Source: Staphylococcus auricularis
GTDB taxonomy: Bacteria > Bacillota > Bacilli > Staphylococcales > Staphylococcaceae
DNA: 64,000 nucleotides
Direction: 5' to 3'
NCBI RefSeq assembly: GCF_001500315.1
Contig: NZ_LLER01000005.1
Span: forward strand, 1-64,000
Shown piece after piece: positions 1-9,514 of the stretch. A program made the position numbers and the translations under genes. Numbering within the stretch: the first letter of the stretch is position 1; every line of letters begins with the position of its first letter. Under the pieces are notes generated by a model, which saw only the letters and a program-made list of their open reading frames with translations, made no database searches and was not told the DNA's origin.

Positions 1-819
1 ATTCGCTTTACAGAACCGACATTGATCGCGTTGAGTGGCGGTAGTTTTAAAGCCCGTACACAAACGATGACAATTCTACCAAACAAGCTTTATTTAATGG
101 AAAAAGGGGATGTACTCCGCTTTACTGAAACAAGCCGTACGGGTCGCGTTTATCTCGCAGTGGCTGGTGGATTTGAATTAGAAGAATGGTTAGGTTCTAA
201 TTCAACGGATTTCAAAGCAAAAATTGGTGGATTTCACGGTCGCAAATTGCGTAAAGGCGACGAGGTAAATATGAAACGTGATTATAACGAACGTCATGAA
301 AAACTGTTTGAGAATCTAGAAGAGACACATCAAACTGACTGGGGCATCGATGGTTATGCACTGTCATTTAATTACATGTCAGACGTCATTCATGTGATAA
401 AAAGTAAAGGAACGGAAGACTTTGATAGTGAAGCGTTAGAACAGTTTACGCTCAATGAATATAAAGTGACGAGCAAGGCGAATCGTATCGGTATGCTTGT
501 GGAAGGCACCCTTGTTAAAGCGTATTACGATGATATGCCAGCCCATCAATCTGTTAAATGGGGTACGATTCAAGTGAAGCGTGATGGGACGCCCATCATT
601 TTACTCAACGATCATTACACGTTAGGTAGTTATCCGCAAATAGGCACAATCGCTAGCTATCACTTAACGAAACTGGGACAAAAAGCGCAAGGTTCTAAAC
701 TTAAATTCCAATTTATTGATATAGAACGTGCTGAAAATAACCTCGTAAAATACAGTAATTGGATGAACCAATTATTCCATGGTATTGAATATCGCATGCA
801 GTTAGAAATGTTAAAATAA
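1..819 (+). CDS. pxpC: 5-oxoprolinase subunit C-like / biotin-dependent carboxyltransferase family protein, 5'-truncated
   Basis: The reading frame is open from the first base, so the N-terminus lies outside the window; an in-frame TTG at 22 is not a credible start because coding sequence runs in front of it. The visible 272 residues contain features of the PxpC/KipA (allophanate hydrolase subunit 2-like) family: a TEPTLIALSGGSF segment near the left edge, RVYLAVAGG, a KLRKGDE loop, and a late segment of the type GTIQVKRDGTPIILLNDH..GSYPQIGTI. In bacteria PxpA, PxpB and PxpC form an ATP-dependent 5-oxoprolinase that recycles cyclic glutamate; family members next to biotin carriers may instead be carboxyltransferases. 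The partner genes would lie upstream and cannot be seen, so the exact substrate is not proven. Confidence 0.8.
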   Translation: MRFTEPTLIALSGGSFKARTQTMTILPNKLYLMEKGDVLRFTETSRTGRVYLAVAGGFELEEWLGSNSTDFKAKIGGFHGRKLRKGDEVNMKRDYNERHEKLFENLEETHQTDWGIDGYALSFNYMSDVIHVIKSKGTEDFDSEALEQFTLNEYKVTSKANRIGMLVEGTLVKAYYDDMPAHQSVKWGTIQVKRDGTPIILLNDHYTLGSYPQIGTIASYHLTKLGQKAQGSKLKFQFIDIERAENNLVKYSNWMNQLFHGIEYRMQLEMLK

Positions 820-1734
820 AGTAAAGGCAATTGATGTGGTAAAATAAGTTTTAAAGCTATAAAAGGCATAGTGTCATATTGAAGAACAAAAATAGAGAAA
901 TAGTGATAATTGCTGTGGCGACGCGATTCTTCAGTCGTGAAATGCATTCGAACACAGCACATACATATAAAAGTTGACGATAAAGAGACATAAAAAAAGA
1001 AAATGAATACGTAAGTCTCAAGGCTGATTAGCTTTAAGCTATCTTTCTATATAATTGATCATATTGGAAATAAAATTATCATGTTTATGATGATGTTTAG
1101 AAATCGCATAGCTAAGCGGTTTATAGTAGATAAATAAACAATATTAGAGTTATATATATTGAAAAAAGTGTCTTTTTACTTGATATTTAATTCGAATTGC
1201 TCTATATTTGTTTATTGAAATATGCGCATTTTGTTACATTTAGATTACAAATATAGTGTGATTGTAAAGAAAGTGTGACGAAATCATTCTATCATTCATT
1301 TAATTTTTACAAACAGAGAACATAAACAGAGTGAGAGTGAATGAACCGATAAAAGTAAATGGATAATAAATATTGACGATACGCTTGATGGACGAAAGCG
1401 TAAATGTCGTTATATAGCAGGAAAGTAAAGTAATAAGCGATAAGAAATTTCCCCAGTAGAAGATGTAGACAAAGGTGCATTTTAACCGTTTCATAGACTA
1501 AACGCTCGGCACATTTGTCTAGGGGAGATTAAAGGAAAGATAAAAACAAAGCGATAGCATACGCGAGACACGCAAAAGTATAGAAATCAATGATTGCAAT
1601 AAACGAATGTTTCGTCTGTTGTAACGCGATAAATCTATTTTTGTAACGCATCGAATGACGCACAAAATGATGAATACTGACATACTATGCTGAGTGAGAC
1701 TGCTCCATAGTAAATAAAAACGGAGGAAACAAAC
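820..1734. other. Gene-free stretch upstream of ltaS
   Basis: These 915 bases are very AT-rich. Every open frame in it is short, lacks a ribosome binding site and gives an unfamiliar protein, so I see no gene. The one clear pattern is a direct repeat TTGTAACGC at 1619-1627 and 1641-1649, 22 bp apart (two helical turns), 86-116 bp before the ltaS start. No convincing sigma-A promoter pair or terminator stands out. It may hold the ltaS control region and perhaps decayed coding sequence. Confidence 0.5.
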
Positions 1735-3675
1735 ATGAGTATACACAAAAAGAAACTGTCTCTTTTTGCTTTTTTTATTTTAACAGTCCTGACTGTTACG
1801 CTGAAAACATACTTTTCGTACTATGTTGATTTTTCATTAGGCGTTAAGGGTTTAACTCAAAACTTAATACTCTTACTTAACCCATACAGCTTAATCGCCT
1901 TAGTACTAAGTGTGTTCTTATTCTTTAAAGGGAAAAAAGCATTTTGGTTCATCTTTACTGGCGGTTTCTTACTTACTGTTCTATTGTATGCGAACGTCGT
2001 ATACTTTAGATTCTTCTCTGACTTCTTAACGTTCAGTACGTTAAATCAGGTAAGTAATGTTGATTCAATGGGTGGTGCTGTGGGCGCATCATTCAAATGG
2101 TATGACTTTATTTATTTTGCTGATACAGCTGTATACCTATTCATACTCATTTTTAAACAAAAATGGTTAAGTAAACGCGTATTTAGTAAAAAATTCGTAC
2201 CTGTTGTGATGGCTGCTTCCGTGGCATTGTTCTTCTTGAACTTAGCATTTGCAGAAGCAGATCGACCAGAACTACTCACACGTACATTCGACCATAAATA
2301 CTTAGTTAAGTACTTAGGACCATATAACTTCACGGTCTATGATGGTGTCAAAACCATTCAAAGTAATCAACAGAAAGCGTTAGCCAATGAAGATGACTTG
2401 ACGAGAGTATTAAATTATACAAAACAAAAACATTCAGAACCGAATCCGGAATATTACGGCGCAGCTAAAAAGAAAAACATTATTAAAATACACTTAGAAA
2501 GTTTCCAAACGTTCTTAATCAATAAAAAAGTAAACGGTGAAGAAGTGACACCATTCTTAAACAAACTTTCTTCAGGTAACGAAGATTTCACTTACTTCCC
2601 TAACTTTTTCCATCAAACAGGACAAGGTAAAACATCTGACGCAGAGTTAACGATGGATAATAGTTTATATGGTTTACCTCAAGGATCTGCGTTCTCATTA
2701 AAAGGTGATAATTCATATCAATCACTCCCAGCGATCCTAGAACAAAAACGAGGTTATACAACGAACGTGATGCACGGGGACTACAAAACATTCTGGAACC
2801 GAGATCAAATTTATAAACACTTTGGTTTAGATAAATTCTATGATGCGACGTACTTCGATATGTCAGATGAAAATATCGAAAACTTAGGTCTGAAAGATAA
2901 AGAGTTCTTTAAAGAATCTGTGAATTACTTAGATAAAGAAAAAGAACCATTCTATTCACACTTAATTACGTTAACGAACCATTATCCATTCACATTATCT
3001 GAAGAAGATGCTTCAATTGATCAACCTGATACAGGGGACTCAACCGTAGATGGATATATTCAAACGGCACATTATTTAGACCAAGCTTTAGAACAATTTG
3101 TGAAAGACTTGAAAGATAAAGGTCTTTACGATGATTCAGTCATCTTACTTTATGGTGACCACTACGGTATTTCTGAAAACCATAACAAAGCAATGGAAAA
3201 ATTATTAGATGAAGATATCACACCAGCGAAATTTACTGACTTAAACCGTACAGGCTTATGGATGAAAATACCTGGTAAAGACGGTGGCGTAAACGAAACT
3301 TACGGTGGTCAAGTCGACATCATGCCTACATTACTCCACTTAGAAGGTATCGACACGAAAAATTATGCGATGATGGGTACAGATCTCTTCTCTAAAGATC
3401 ACGATGATACGATTGCTTTCAGAAATGGTGACTTTATCACAAAAGACTACAAATACGTGAATGGTCGTATCTATGATAATGAGGATAATCAACCAGTCAC
3501 AGAAAAACCAAAAGACTTTGATAAACGTAAACAACAAACTGAAAAAGACTTGGAAACAAGTGATAAGATCTTGAATGGTGACTTATTCAGATTCTACGAC
3601 AACCCTGATTTCGACAAAGTGAAACCATCAGATTATAATTATCCACCAGGTCCAAAAGGTTCAGAAAAACAATAA
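1735..3675 (+). CDS. ltaS: Lipoteichoic acid synthase LtaS
   Basis: LtaS polymerises the polyglycerol-phosphate chain of lipoteichoic acid on the outer face of the membrane, using phosphatidylglycerol as donor. The 646 residues match the S. aureus length. Residues 1-170 hold five membrane helices; an extracellular sulfatase-type domain follows. The nucleophile Thr300 sits in GQGKTSDAE, Glu255 in HLESFQ, and an Asp-His pair in LLYGDHYG, which are the metal-binding and catalytic residues known for the family. Ala-Leu-Ala at 215-217 is the place where signal peptidase SpsB cuts the S. aureus enzyme. The start follows a strong GGAGG six bases upstream. It is monocistronic, with a terminator just after the stop. 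Confidence 0.97.
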   Translation: MSIHKKKLSLFAFFILTVLTVTLKTYFSYYVDFSLGVKGLTQNLILLLNPYSLIALVLSVFLFFKGKKAFWFIFTGGFLLTVLLYANVVYFRFFSDFLTFSTLNQVSNVDSMGGAVGASFKWYDFIYFADTAVYLFILIFKQKWLSKRVFSKKFVPVVMAASVALFFLNLAFAEADRPELLTRTFDHKYLVKYLGPYNFTVYDGVKTIQSNQQKALANEDDLTRVLNYTKQKHSEPNPEYYGAAKKKNIIKIHLESFQTFLINKKVNGEEVTPFLNKLSSGNEDFTYFPNFFHQTGQGKTSDAELTMDNSLYGLPQGSAFSLKGDNSYQSLPAILEQKRGYTTNVMHGDYKTFWNRDQIYKHFGLDKFYDATYFDMSDENIENLGLKDKEFFKESVNYLDKEKEPFYSHLITLTNHYPFTLSEEDASIDQPDTGDSTVDGYIQTAHYLDQALEQFVKDLKDKGLYDDSVILLYGDHYGISENHNKAMEKLLDEDITPAKFTDLNRTGLWMKIPGKDGGVNETYGGQVDIMPTLLHLEGIDTKNYAMMGTDLFSKDHDDTIAFRNGDFITKDYKYVNGRIYDNEDNQPVTEKPKDFDKRKQQTEKDLETSDKILNGDLFRFYDNPDFDKVKPSDYNYPPGPKGSEKQ

Positions 3676-3680
3676 CAGGA

Positions 3681-3718
3681 AAAACCCCTTACTCAACTGC
3701 GAGTAAGGGGTTTGTTTT
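3681..3718. terminator. Bidirectional terminator between ltaS and the ZIP gene
   Basis: A perfect stem of about 13 bp (arms CCCCTTACTC and GAGTAAGGGG plus flanking A/T pairs) with a six-base loop is followed by T-rich sequence on the plus strand and preceded by A-rich sequence, so it can serve both convergent genes. Confidence 0.9.
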
Positions 3719-3735
3719 GCAAAAAATGCCTTTTA

Positions 3736-4554
3736 CTATCCAAGCGCAACGTCTAAAATCATCATAATTGTAAATCCAACCATTAAACTTAACGTCGCTA
3801 AATCCGTGTTGTTACCAGATTGTGACTCTGGAATGAGTTCTTCCACACAAACGAAAATCATCGCACCAGCTGCAAAAGCGAGTGCGTAAGGTAACATCGG
3901 TGTGACGATTAATACGGCTGCTGCACCGACTGTCGCGAAGATCGGTTCGACAATGGCCGATAATTGACCATAGTTGAACGCTTTCCACTGTGACGCACCT
4001 TCTGCACGAATCGGCATAGAAACAGCTGCACCTTCAGGTATGTTCTGAATACCGATCCCGATCGCGAGACCGAGTGCGCCGAGTAAGGTCGCTTGTCCGT
4101 TCCCTGAGACAACGCCTCCAAATGCGACACCGATGGATAAACCTTCAGGAATATTGTGCAATGTGATGGCTAAGACAAGTAAGGTGCTTTTATTTAAACT
4201 TTTCGTTTTGACACCTTCACGTTGTTGGTGCTCATCTGTCGCATTCCGATGAATATGTGGAATGACGAAATCTAAACCACGAATAAAGATTCCACCTAAT
4301 AAGAAACCGATTGCTGCAGGTAACCAAGGAATAGCACCATCTTCATTGTATTCAATGGCAGGTTGTAATAAAGACCAAAAACTGGCTGCAATCATGATCC
4401 CAGCTGCGAAACCTTGCATCGTATTTAAGATTTTGTCGTTCGTCGTTTTAAACACAAAGACAGCCGCTGCACCAAGTGCTGTCAGTAACCAAGTGACGAT
4501 ACCAGCACTTAATGCTTGGATAGCAGGAGGTAGATTTTGAAATAATTCGGCCAT
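3736..4554 (-). CDS. ZIP family metal transporter
   Basis: This is a 272-residue ZIP (GufA-type) permease, a family that carries Zn2+ or other divalent metals toward the cytoplasm. It has about eight hydrophobic helices. The two signature helices carry HNIPEG and QNIPEG motifs, whose His, Asn and Glu residues form the binuclear metal site in this family, and a further Glu pair (CVEELIPES) lies in the next helix. A His-containing loop (PHIHRNATDEHQQ) lies between helices 3 and 4. The start chosen is the ATG at 4554, seven bases after AAAGGAGG; the ATG at 4560 abuts the binding site too closely. It converges on ltaS. The metal transported cannot be told from sequence. Confidence 0.9.
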   Translation of the reverse strand: MAELFQNLPPAIQALSAGIVTWLLTALGAAAVFVFKTTNDKILNTMQGFAAGIMIAASFWSLLQPAIEYNEDGAIPWLPAAIGFLLGGIFIRGLDFVIPHIHRNATDEHQQREGVKTKSLNKSTLLVLAITLHNIPEGLSIGVAFGGVVSGNGQATLLGALGLAIGIGIQNIPEGAAVSMPIRAEGASQWKAFNYGQLSAIVEPIFATVGAAAVLIVTPMLPYALAFAAGAMIFVCVEELIPESQSGNNTDLATLSLMVGFTIMMILDVALG

Positions 4555-4665
4555 ACCCATGCCTCCTTTGTATCATTTGCGCTGAAAAAGATGTATAATA
4601 TATAGAACTGAAATTTATTTTAACAGATTTATATTGAGATTACGATGTTAAAAGGGTGTTGGAGA

Positions 4666-6549
4666 ATGGAATCATACAAGATTGAGCATTTAAATAAATC
4701 ATATGCAGATAAAGTGATATTTGATGATTTACATTTATCAATATCTGAAGGAGAAAAAATAGGGCTCGTCGGAATCAATGGGACCGGCAAGAGTTCTTTA
4801 TTGAAAGTGATTGCTGATCTAGACGAGGATTACGAGGGTGAGGTGACGCATCCAAATGGCTATCGGATACGTTATTCCTCTCAAAAACAAACCTTTGATG
4901 AAAATCAAACGGTATTTGATGGTGTGTTAGCTTCGGATTCGAAAGTCGCACAATTGATTAAAGATTATGAGCATGCGATGAACCGTTATCTTGAAACGCA
5001 AAGCGATGCGGATCTAGAACGCATGATGCAAGCACAGACGAAGATGGATGAAAATGATGCTTGGGATTACAGTGCTGAGGTAAAAACCATTTTATCTAAA
5101 CTGGGTATTACGGAAACCGCGAAGCAAGTACACGAACTTTCTGGGGGACAACAAAAGCGTGTCGGCTTAGCGAAAACATTAATCGAACAACCGGATTTAT
5201 TGTTGTTAGATGAACCGACAAACCATCTTGATTTTGAATCGATAAGCTGGTTAATCAACTATGTGAAACAATACCCACACACGGTTCTCTTCGTCACGCA
5301 CGATCGGTATTTTCTTAACGAAGTTGCGACACGTATTGTGGAACTAGACAGAGGGAAGCTCACTTCTTATCCAGGTAATTATGAAGATTACATCGCCATG
5401 CGCGCAGAAAATGAACAGATTGAACAGAAACAACAAGAAAAACAAAAAGCATTATACAAACAAGAACTCGCCTGGATGCGTGCAGGTGCAAAAGCGAGAT
5501 CTACAAAACAACAAGCGCGGATTAATCGCTTTAAAGATTTAGAACAAAATGTTAAAAATCAACACCAACAAGATAAAGGATCGCTAAACTTAGCTTATTC
5601 TAGGTTAGGTAAGCAAGTGTTCGAGCTCGAACATCTGACTAAACGAATGAACGACAAGACACTTTTTTCAGATATCACTCAAATCATTCAAAATGGTCAA
5701 CAAATTGGTATTGTAGGACCGAATGGTGTAGGGAAAACGACACTACTTAATATTTTAAGTGGTGAAGATGAGGATTATGAAGGTGTCCTTAAAATCGGTC
5801 AAACTGTTAAAATTGCTTACTTTAGACAAACAGAAGAACGATTAGATCGTGATGTTCGCGTGATTGATTATCTACGTGAAGAAAGTGAGGTCGCTGAAGA
5901 ACAAGATGGCACTTCAGTGTCTGTCACACAATTGCTTGAGCGCTTCCTTTTCCCAAGTGAAACGCATGGTAAGAAGTTATTTAAACTCTCGGGTGGCGAA
6001 CAGAAAAGGTTATACCTACTCAAACTGTTAGTTCATCAACCGAATGTGTTGATGTTAGACGAGCCGACCAACGATTTAGATACTGAAACACTGACCATCT
6101 TAGAAGATTACATCAATACATTTGGCGGGTCAGTCATCACAGTCAGCCACGACCGTTACTTCTTAAATAAGGTCGCTCAAGAATATTGGTACATCCACGA
6201 TGGGGTGATGGATCGTATCATAGGGGATTTTGATGATTATCTCGCTTTTCAAAAGGAACAGCAAAAAGAAGCTCAGCAAGTCGCTGCAGCCTCGACACCC
6301 AAACAAACCCAACCACCTAAGAAGCGCAAAAAAGGATTGTCCTACAAAGAAAAACGAGAGTACGAAACATTGTTAGAACGGATTGAACAAACTGAACAGA
6401 GATTAACTGAAATTGACGATGAAATGGTAGCAGCAAGTTCAGATTATGCGAAAGTTAAAGACTTAAGTGATGAGCAACAACAACTCAATGAACGCTATGA
6501 AGCGGATATGTTGAGATGGAGCGAATTAGAAGAATTAAAAGAACAATGA
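4666..6549 (+). CDS. ABC-F family ATPase (Uup-like)
   Basis: A soluble twin-ATPase of the ABC-F family, which acts on ribosomes rather than in transport. Domain 1 has Walker A GINGTGKS at 36-43, signature LSGGQ at 158-162 and Walker B DEPTNHLD at 182-189. A charged linker of about 80 residues rich in Gln and Lys follows (about 245-310). Domain 2 has GPNGVGKT at 351-358, LSGGEQKR and DEPTNDLD. A Lys-rich segment and a C-terminal coiled coil (about 545-627) resemble the Uup C-terminal domain. The start at 4666 is where homologous proteins begin (MESYKIEHLNKSYADK); an in-frame ATG at 4645 would add seven residues. RecQ follows ten bases after the stop, so the two are probably co-transcribed. It does not look like a dedicated antibiotic-resistance ABC-F. 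Confidence 0.88.
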   Translation: MESYKIEHLNKSYADKVIFDDLHLSISEGEKIGLVGINGTGKSSLLKVIADLDEDYEGEVTHPNGYRIRYSSQKQTFDENQTVFDGVLASDSKVAQLIKDYEHAMNRYLETQSDADLERMMQAQTKMDENDAWDYSAEVKTILSKLGITETAKQVHELSGGQQKRVGLAKTLIEQPDLLLLDEPTNHLDFESISWLINYVKQYPHTVLFVTHDRYFLNEVATRIVELDRGKLTSYPGNYEDYIAMRAENEQIEQKQQEKQKALYKQELAWMRAGAKARSTKQQARINRFKDLEQNVKNQHQQDKGSLNLAYSRLGKQVFELEHLTKRMNDKTLFSDITQIIQNGQQIGIVGPNGVGKTTLLNILSGEDEDYEGVLKIGQTVKIAYFRQTEERLDRDVRVIDYLREESEVAEEQDGTSVSVTQLLERFLFPSETHGKKLFKLSGGEQKRLYLLKLLVHQPNVLMLDEPTNDLDTETLTILEDYINTFGGSVITVSHDRYFLNKVAQEYWYIHDGVMDRIIGDFDDYLAFQKEQQKEAQQVAAASTPKQTQPPKKRKKGLSYKEKREYETLLERIEQTEQRLTEIDDEMVAASSDYAKVKDLSDEQQQLNERYEADMLRWSELEELKEQ

Positions 6550-6559
6550 GGGAATACGA

Positions 6560-8341
6560 ATGATGGAGCAAACTTTATCGCACTATTTTGGATATGAAAC
6601 CTTTCGTCCAGGTCAGAAAGAAATAATAACTAAAATTATGGATCATCGTAACGTATTAGGGGTGCTACCGACTGGCGGAGGTAAATCCATATGCTATCAA
6701 GTGCCGGGGCTGATGCTTGGCGGCATTACGATCGTCATCAGTCCATTAATTTCTTTAATGAAAGACCAGGTTGATCAACTGACTGCAGCAGGCATTTCAG
6801 CGATTTATTTAAACAGCAGTTTATCTCAAGCAAAACAGCGTGAGATTGAACGTGGGTTAACTGAAGGCAAATACCAATTTCTTTATGTTGCACCAGAGCG
6901 CTTTGACAATCCTGACTTTATTGCATTATTACGTCAATTACCAATACGTTTAGTCGCTTTTGACGAAGCACATTGTATTTCAAAATGGGGGCATGATTTT
7001 AGACCAAGTTATCAAGCGGTGATTTCGAAAGTCCTTAGCTTACCACAGGATTTTGCGATTGTCGCATTAACAGCGACTGCAACGGCAGAGGTTCAAAAAG
7101 ACATTATGTCACGCTTGCACATCGCGGATGAGGATGAAATTAAGACAAGCACGAAACGACCGAATTTAATATTTCAAGTGAATCCGACCTTCCAACGCCA
7201 AAACTTTGTCATTGACTATGTAAAAGATCATCCTAAACAGGCTGGCATTATTTATTGTGCGACACGTAAGCAAGTCGAAGAACTGGATGAGGCGTTACAA
7301 AATAATCACGTCAACAGTACGTATTATCATGCTGGGTTAACGAATAAAGAACGCGAACAGGCTCAAAATGATTTTATCTATGATCGTGTACGGGTCGTTG
7401 TAGCGACTAATGCATTTGGTATGGGGATAGATAAATCCAATGTACGCTTTGTCATTCATTACAATATGCCTGGCGATTTGGAATCTTATTATCAAGAGGC
7501 AGGTCGTGCGGGACGTGACGGTTTACCAAGTGACTGTATCTTGCTGTTTTCTGAACGTGATATCGGATTACATCAATATTTTATAACATCGTCTAAAGCA
7601 GACGATGATTATAAAGATAAAATGGGTGAAAAACTGACCAAAATGATTCAGTATACAAAAACGAAGAAATGCCTCGAAGCAACAGTAGTGCACTATTTTG
7701 AACCTAATGAGCGTTTAGAAGAATGCGGTCAGTGTAGCAACTGTAAACACACAGATAAAACGTATAACATGACAGAAGAAGCGAAGATGATTTTGAGCTG
7801 TGTGATTCGAATGCAACAACAAGAAAGTTATAGTGTGCTCATCCAAGTCTTGCGTGGAGAAGCATCTGACTATATTCAACATCGTCAATATAATCAGCTC
7901 TCTACCCATGGCATTATGAAAGAATATACGACGTCTGAATTAAGCCATCTCATCGATGAATTGCGGTTTAAAGGCTTCCTCAATGAGTACAATAGTATTT
8001 TGACGTGTGATAATTCGGTTAAATCCGTATTGAATGGTGATATTGAAATCTTTACGACGCCATTTAAACATAAGACGAAAGAAAAAGTGCATATCAATAC
8101 GGTGGAAGGCGTGGATCGCGACTTATTCGATCAGCTTGTCGATGTGCGTCAACAACTCAGTCAGCAACTTGATATTGCACCGGTCAGTATTTTCTCAGAT
8201 TACACGTTAGAAGAATTTGCGAAACGCAAGCCAGAATCTAAACAAGATATGATTGCGATAGAAGGGGTCGGCAGCTACAAATTGAAACATTACTGTCCGA
8301 AATTCCTTGAAACGATTCAAACGTATAAAGCAGGAGTTTAA
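6560..8341 (+). CDS. recQ: ATP-dependent DNA helicase RecQ
   Basis: A 593-residue 3'-5' DNA helicase of the RecQ family, which unwinds recombination and replication intermediates. The helicase core shows PTGGGKS at 37-43, DEAH at 135-138, the TATAT motif near 171 and motif VI QEAGRAGRDG at 312-321. The RecQ C-terminal zinc site is intact with Cys371, Cys389, Cys392 and Cys395. The last 70 residues form an HRDC-type domain (SIFSDYTLEEFAKRKPES followed by a helix-hairpin segment). The ATG at 6560 follows AGGG by about seven bases and lies ten bases behind the ABC-F gene, so the pair forms an operon closed by the terminator at 8397. Confidence 0.95.
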   Translation: MMEQTLSHYFGYETFRPGQKEIITKIMDHRNVLGVLPTGGGKSICYQVPGLMLGGITIVISPLISLMKDQVDQLTAAGISAIYLNSSLSQAKQREIERGLTEGKYQFLYVAPERFDNPDFIALLRQLPIRLVAFDEAHCISKWGHDFRPSYQAVISKVLSLPQDFAIVALTATATAEVQKDIMSRLHIADEDEIKTSTKRPNLIFQVNPTFQRQNFVIDYVKDHPKQAGIIYCATRKQVEELDEALQNNHVNSTYYHAGLTNKEREQAQNDFIYDRVRVVVATNAFGMGIDKSNVRFVIHYNMPGDLESYYQEAGRAGRDGLPSDCILLFSERDIGLHQYFITSSKADDDYKDKMGEKLTKMIQYTKTKKCLEATVVHYFEPNERLEECGQCSNCKHTDKTYNMTEEAKMILSCVIRMQQQESYSVLIQVLRGEASDYIQHRQYNQLSTHGIMKEYTTSELSHLIDELRFKGFLNEYNSILTCDNSVKSVLNGDIEIFTTPFKHKTKEKVHINTVEGVDRDLFDQLVDVRQQLSQQLDIAPVSIFSDYTLEEFAKRKPESKQDMIAIEGVGSYKLKHYCPKFLETIQTYKAGV

Positions 8342-8396
8342 CAGTGCTTTTCAATGACTTAAGCATAGCATTATGCGTAGGTTGATTATAGAAAAT

Positions 8397-8436
8397 ATGG
8401 AGCTTATCTCACACTAGAGATTAGCTCCATTTTTTG
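8397..8436 (+). terminator. Terminator after recQ
   Basis: Arms ATGGAGCTTATCTC and GAGATTAGCTCCAT form a 14 bp stem with one mismatch around ACACTA, followed by TTTTTTG. Confidence 0.9.
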
Positions 8437-8450
8437 TGCCTAAGATTAAA

Positions 8451-8479
8451 TTCATAGCAATCATTTCCAGGCGTAAAAT
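8451..8479 (+). promoter_or_regulatory. Candidate sigma-A promoter of the osmolyte transporter operon
   Basis: TTCATA and TAAAAT are separated by 17 bp. A perfect 10 bp palindrome, CCTCATGAGG (8511-8520), lies about 25 bases after the expected transcription start and could be an operator or just a small hairpin. Confidence 0.45.
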
Positions 8480-8560
8480 AACTGAGATAGATGTTTGATT
8501 TGCGTTTGAACCTCATGAGGTAGGGAAAAGACAGGACAAAAGGAGAATGAAGGTGACAAC

Positions 8561-9514
8561 GTGATTGAATTTAAAAATGTAACGAAACGCTACGGGGATA
8601 AAGTGGCCGTAGATGATGTCAGTTTCCGAATCAAAGAAGGCGAATTTTTCGTGTTGATCGGGCCATCAGGATGCGGAAAAACCACTACACTAAAAATGAT
8701 TAATCGGCTTGTATCGCTAACGACAGGCTATATTTATTTTAAGGATAAACCGATTAGTAATTATCCGGTATATGAAATGCGTTGGGACATTGGGTATGTC
8801 TTACAACAAATCGCATTATTTCCGCATATGACGGTGCGTGACAACATTGCGCAAGTACCCCAAATGAAAAAGTGGAAAGATAAAGACATCGACGCTCGAA
8901 TCGATGAATTATTAAATATGGTAGGCATGGATCCCGAATATTATAAAAAGCGCAAACCTGACGAATTATCTGGTGGACAGTGTCAGAGAATCGGCGTGGC
9001 ACGCGCGTTAGCGGCAGATCCTCCTGTCATTTTGATGGATGAGCCCTTTAGTGCACTAGATCCATTGAGTCGAGAAAAATTACAAAATGATTTATTAGAA
9101 TTACAAGCACAAATTAAAAAGACGATTGTGTTTGTAACCCATGATATTCAAGAAGCAGTTAAATTAGGAGATCGCATCTGCTTATTAAATGAAGGTCATA
9201 TTGAACAAATCGATACGGTAGAAAACTTTGCGAAGCATCCTAAAAATGACTTCGTCAAAACATTTATGGGAGAAGCAATCCATTCTGATCAAGATCAACG
9301 ACAACTCGCAACAGTCCTCGACGACACACTTCGTGTAGAGAAGAATGACGAACAGTATCCAGAGGTTGAGAGTACAGACTCACTACAAAAGGCTTATCAA
9401 TTATTAGCTGAACATGAAGCGGTTATTGTGCGTAAAAGTGATCAACTCTATCAAGTGTCACGCGCGGCGCTTCTCCGTTTTTTAGCAGACAATGAAGCAG
9501 GTGATGTGACATGA
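8561..9514 (+). CDS. Osmoprotectant ABC transporter ATP-binding protein (OpuC/OpuF type)
   Basis: The 317-residue ATPase energises uptake of a quaternary-ammonium compatible solute. It has Walker A GPSGCGKT near 34-41, signature LSGGQCQR, Walker B ILMDEPFSALDP and a switch His in VTHDIQ. After the ATPase (to about 240) comes a short tail that looks like one degenerate CBS-like segment, whereas OpuCA proteins of about 380-400 residues carry two CBS domains. Translation starts at GTG 8561 after GAAGGTGAC. Its stop overlaps the permease start by four bases (ATGA), a sign of coupled translation. By its fused partner it resembles the OpuF arrangement described in Bacillus. The solute (betaine, carnitine, choline or other) is not decided by sequence. 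Confidence 0.87.
   Translation: MIEFKNVTKRYGDKVAVDDVSFRIKEGEFFVLIGPSGCGKTTTLKMINRLVSLTTGYIYFKDKPISNYPVYEMRWDIGYVLQQIALFPHMTVRDNIAQVPQMKKWKDKDIDARIDELLNMVGMDPEYYKKRKPDELSGGQCQRIGVARALAADPPVILMDEPFSALDPLSREKLQNDLLELQAQIKKTIVFVTHDIQEAVKLGDRICLLNEGHIEQIDTVENFAKHPKNDFVKTFMGEAIHSDQDQRQLATVLDDTLRVEKNDEQYPEVESTDSLQKAYQLLAEHEAVIVRKSDQLYQVSRAALLRFLADNEAGDVT

Noticed and set aside
1300-1746. Two minus-strand frames (64 and 75 codons) in the gap before ltaS, partly hydrophobic
   Set aside because: No ribosome binding sites, one overlaps the ltaS start, and the translations look like AT-rich noise.
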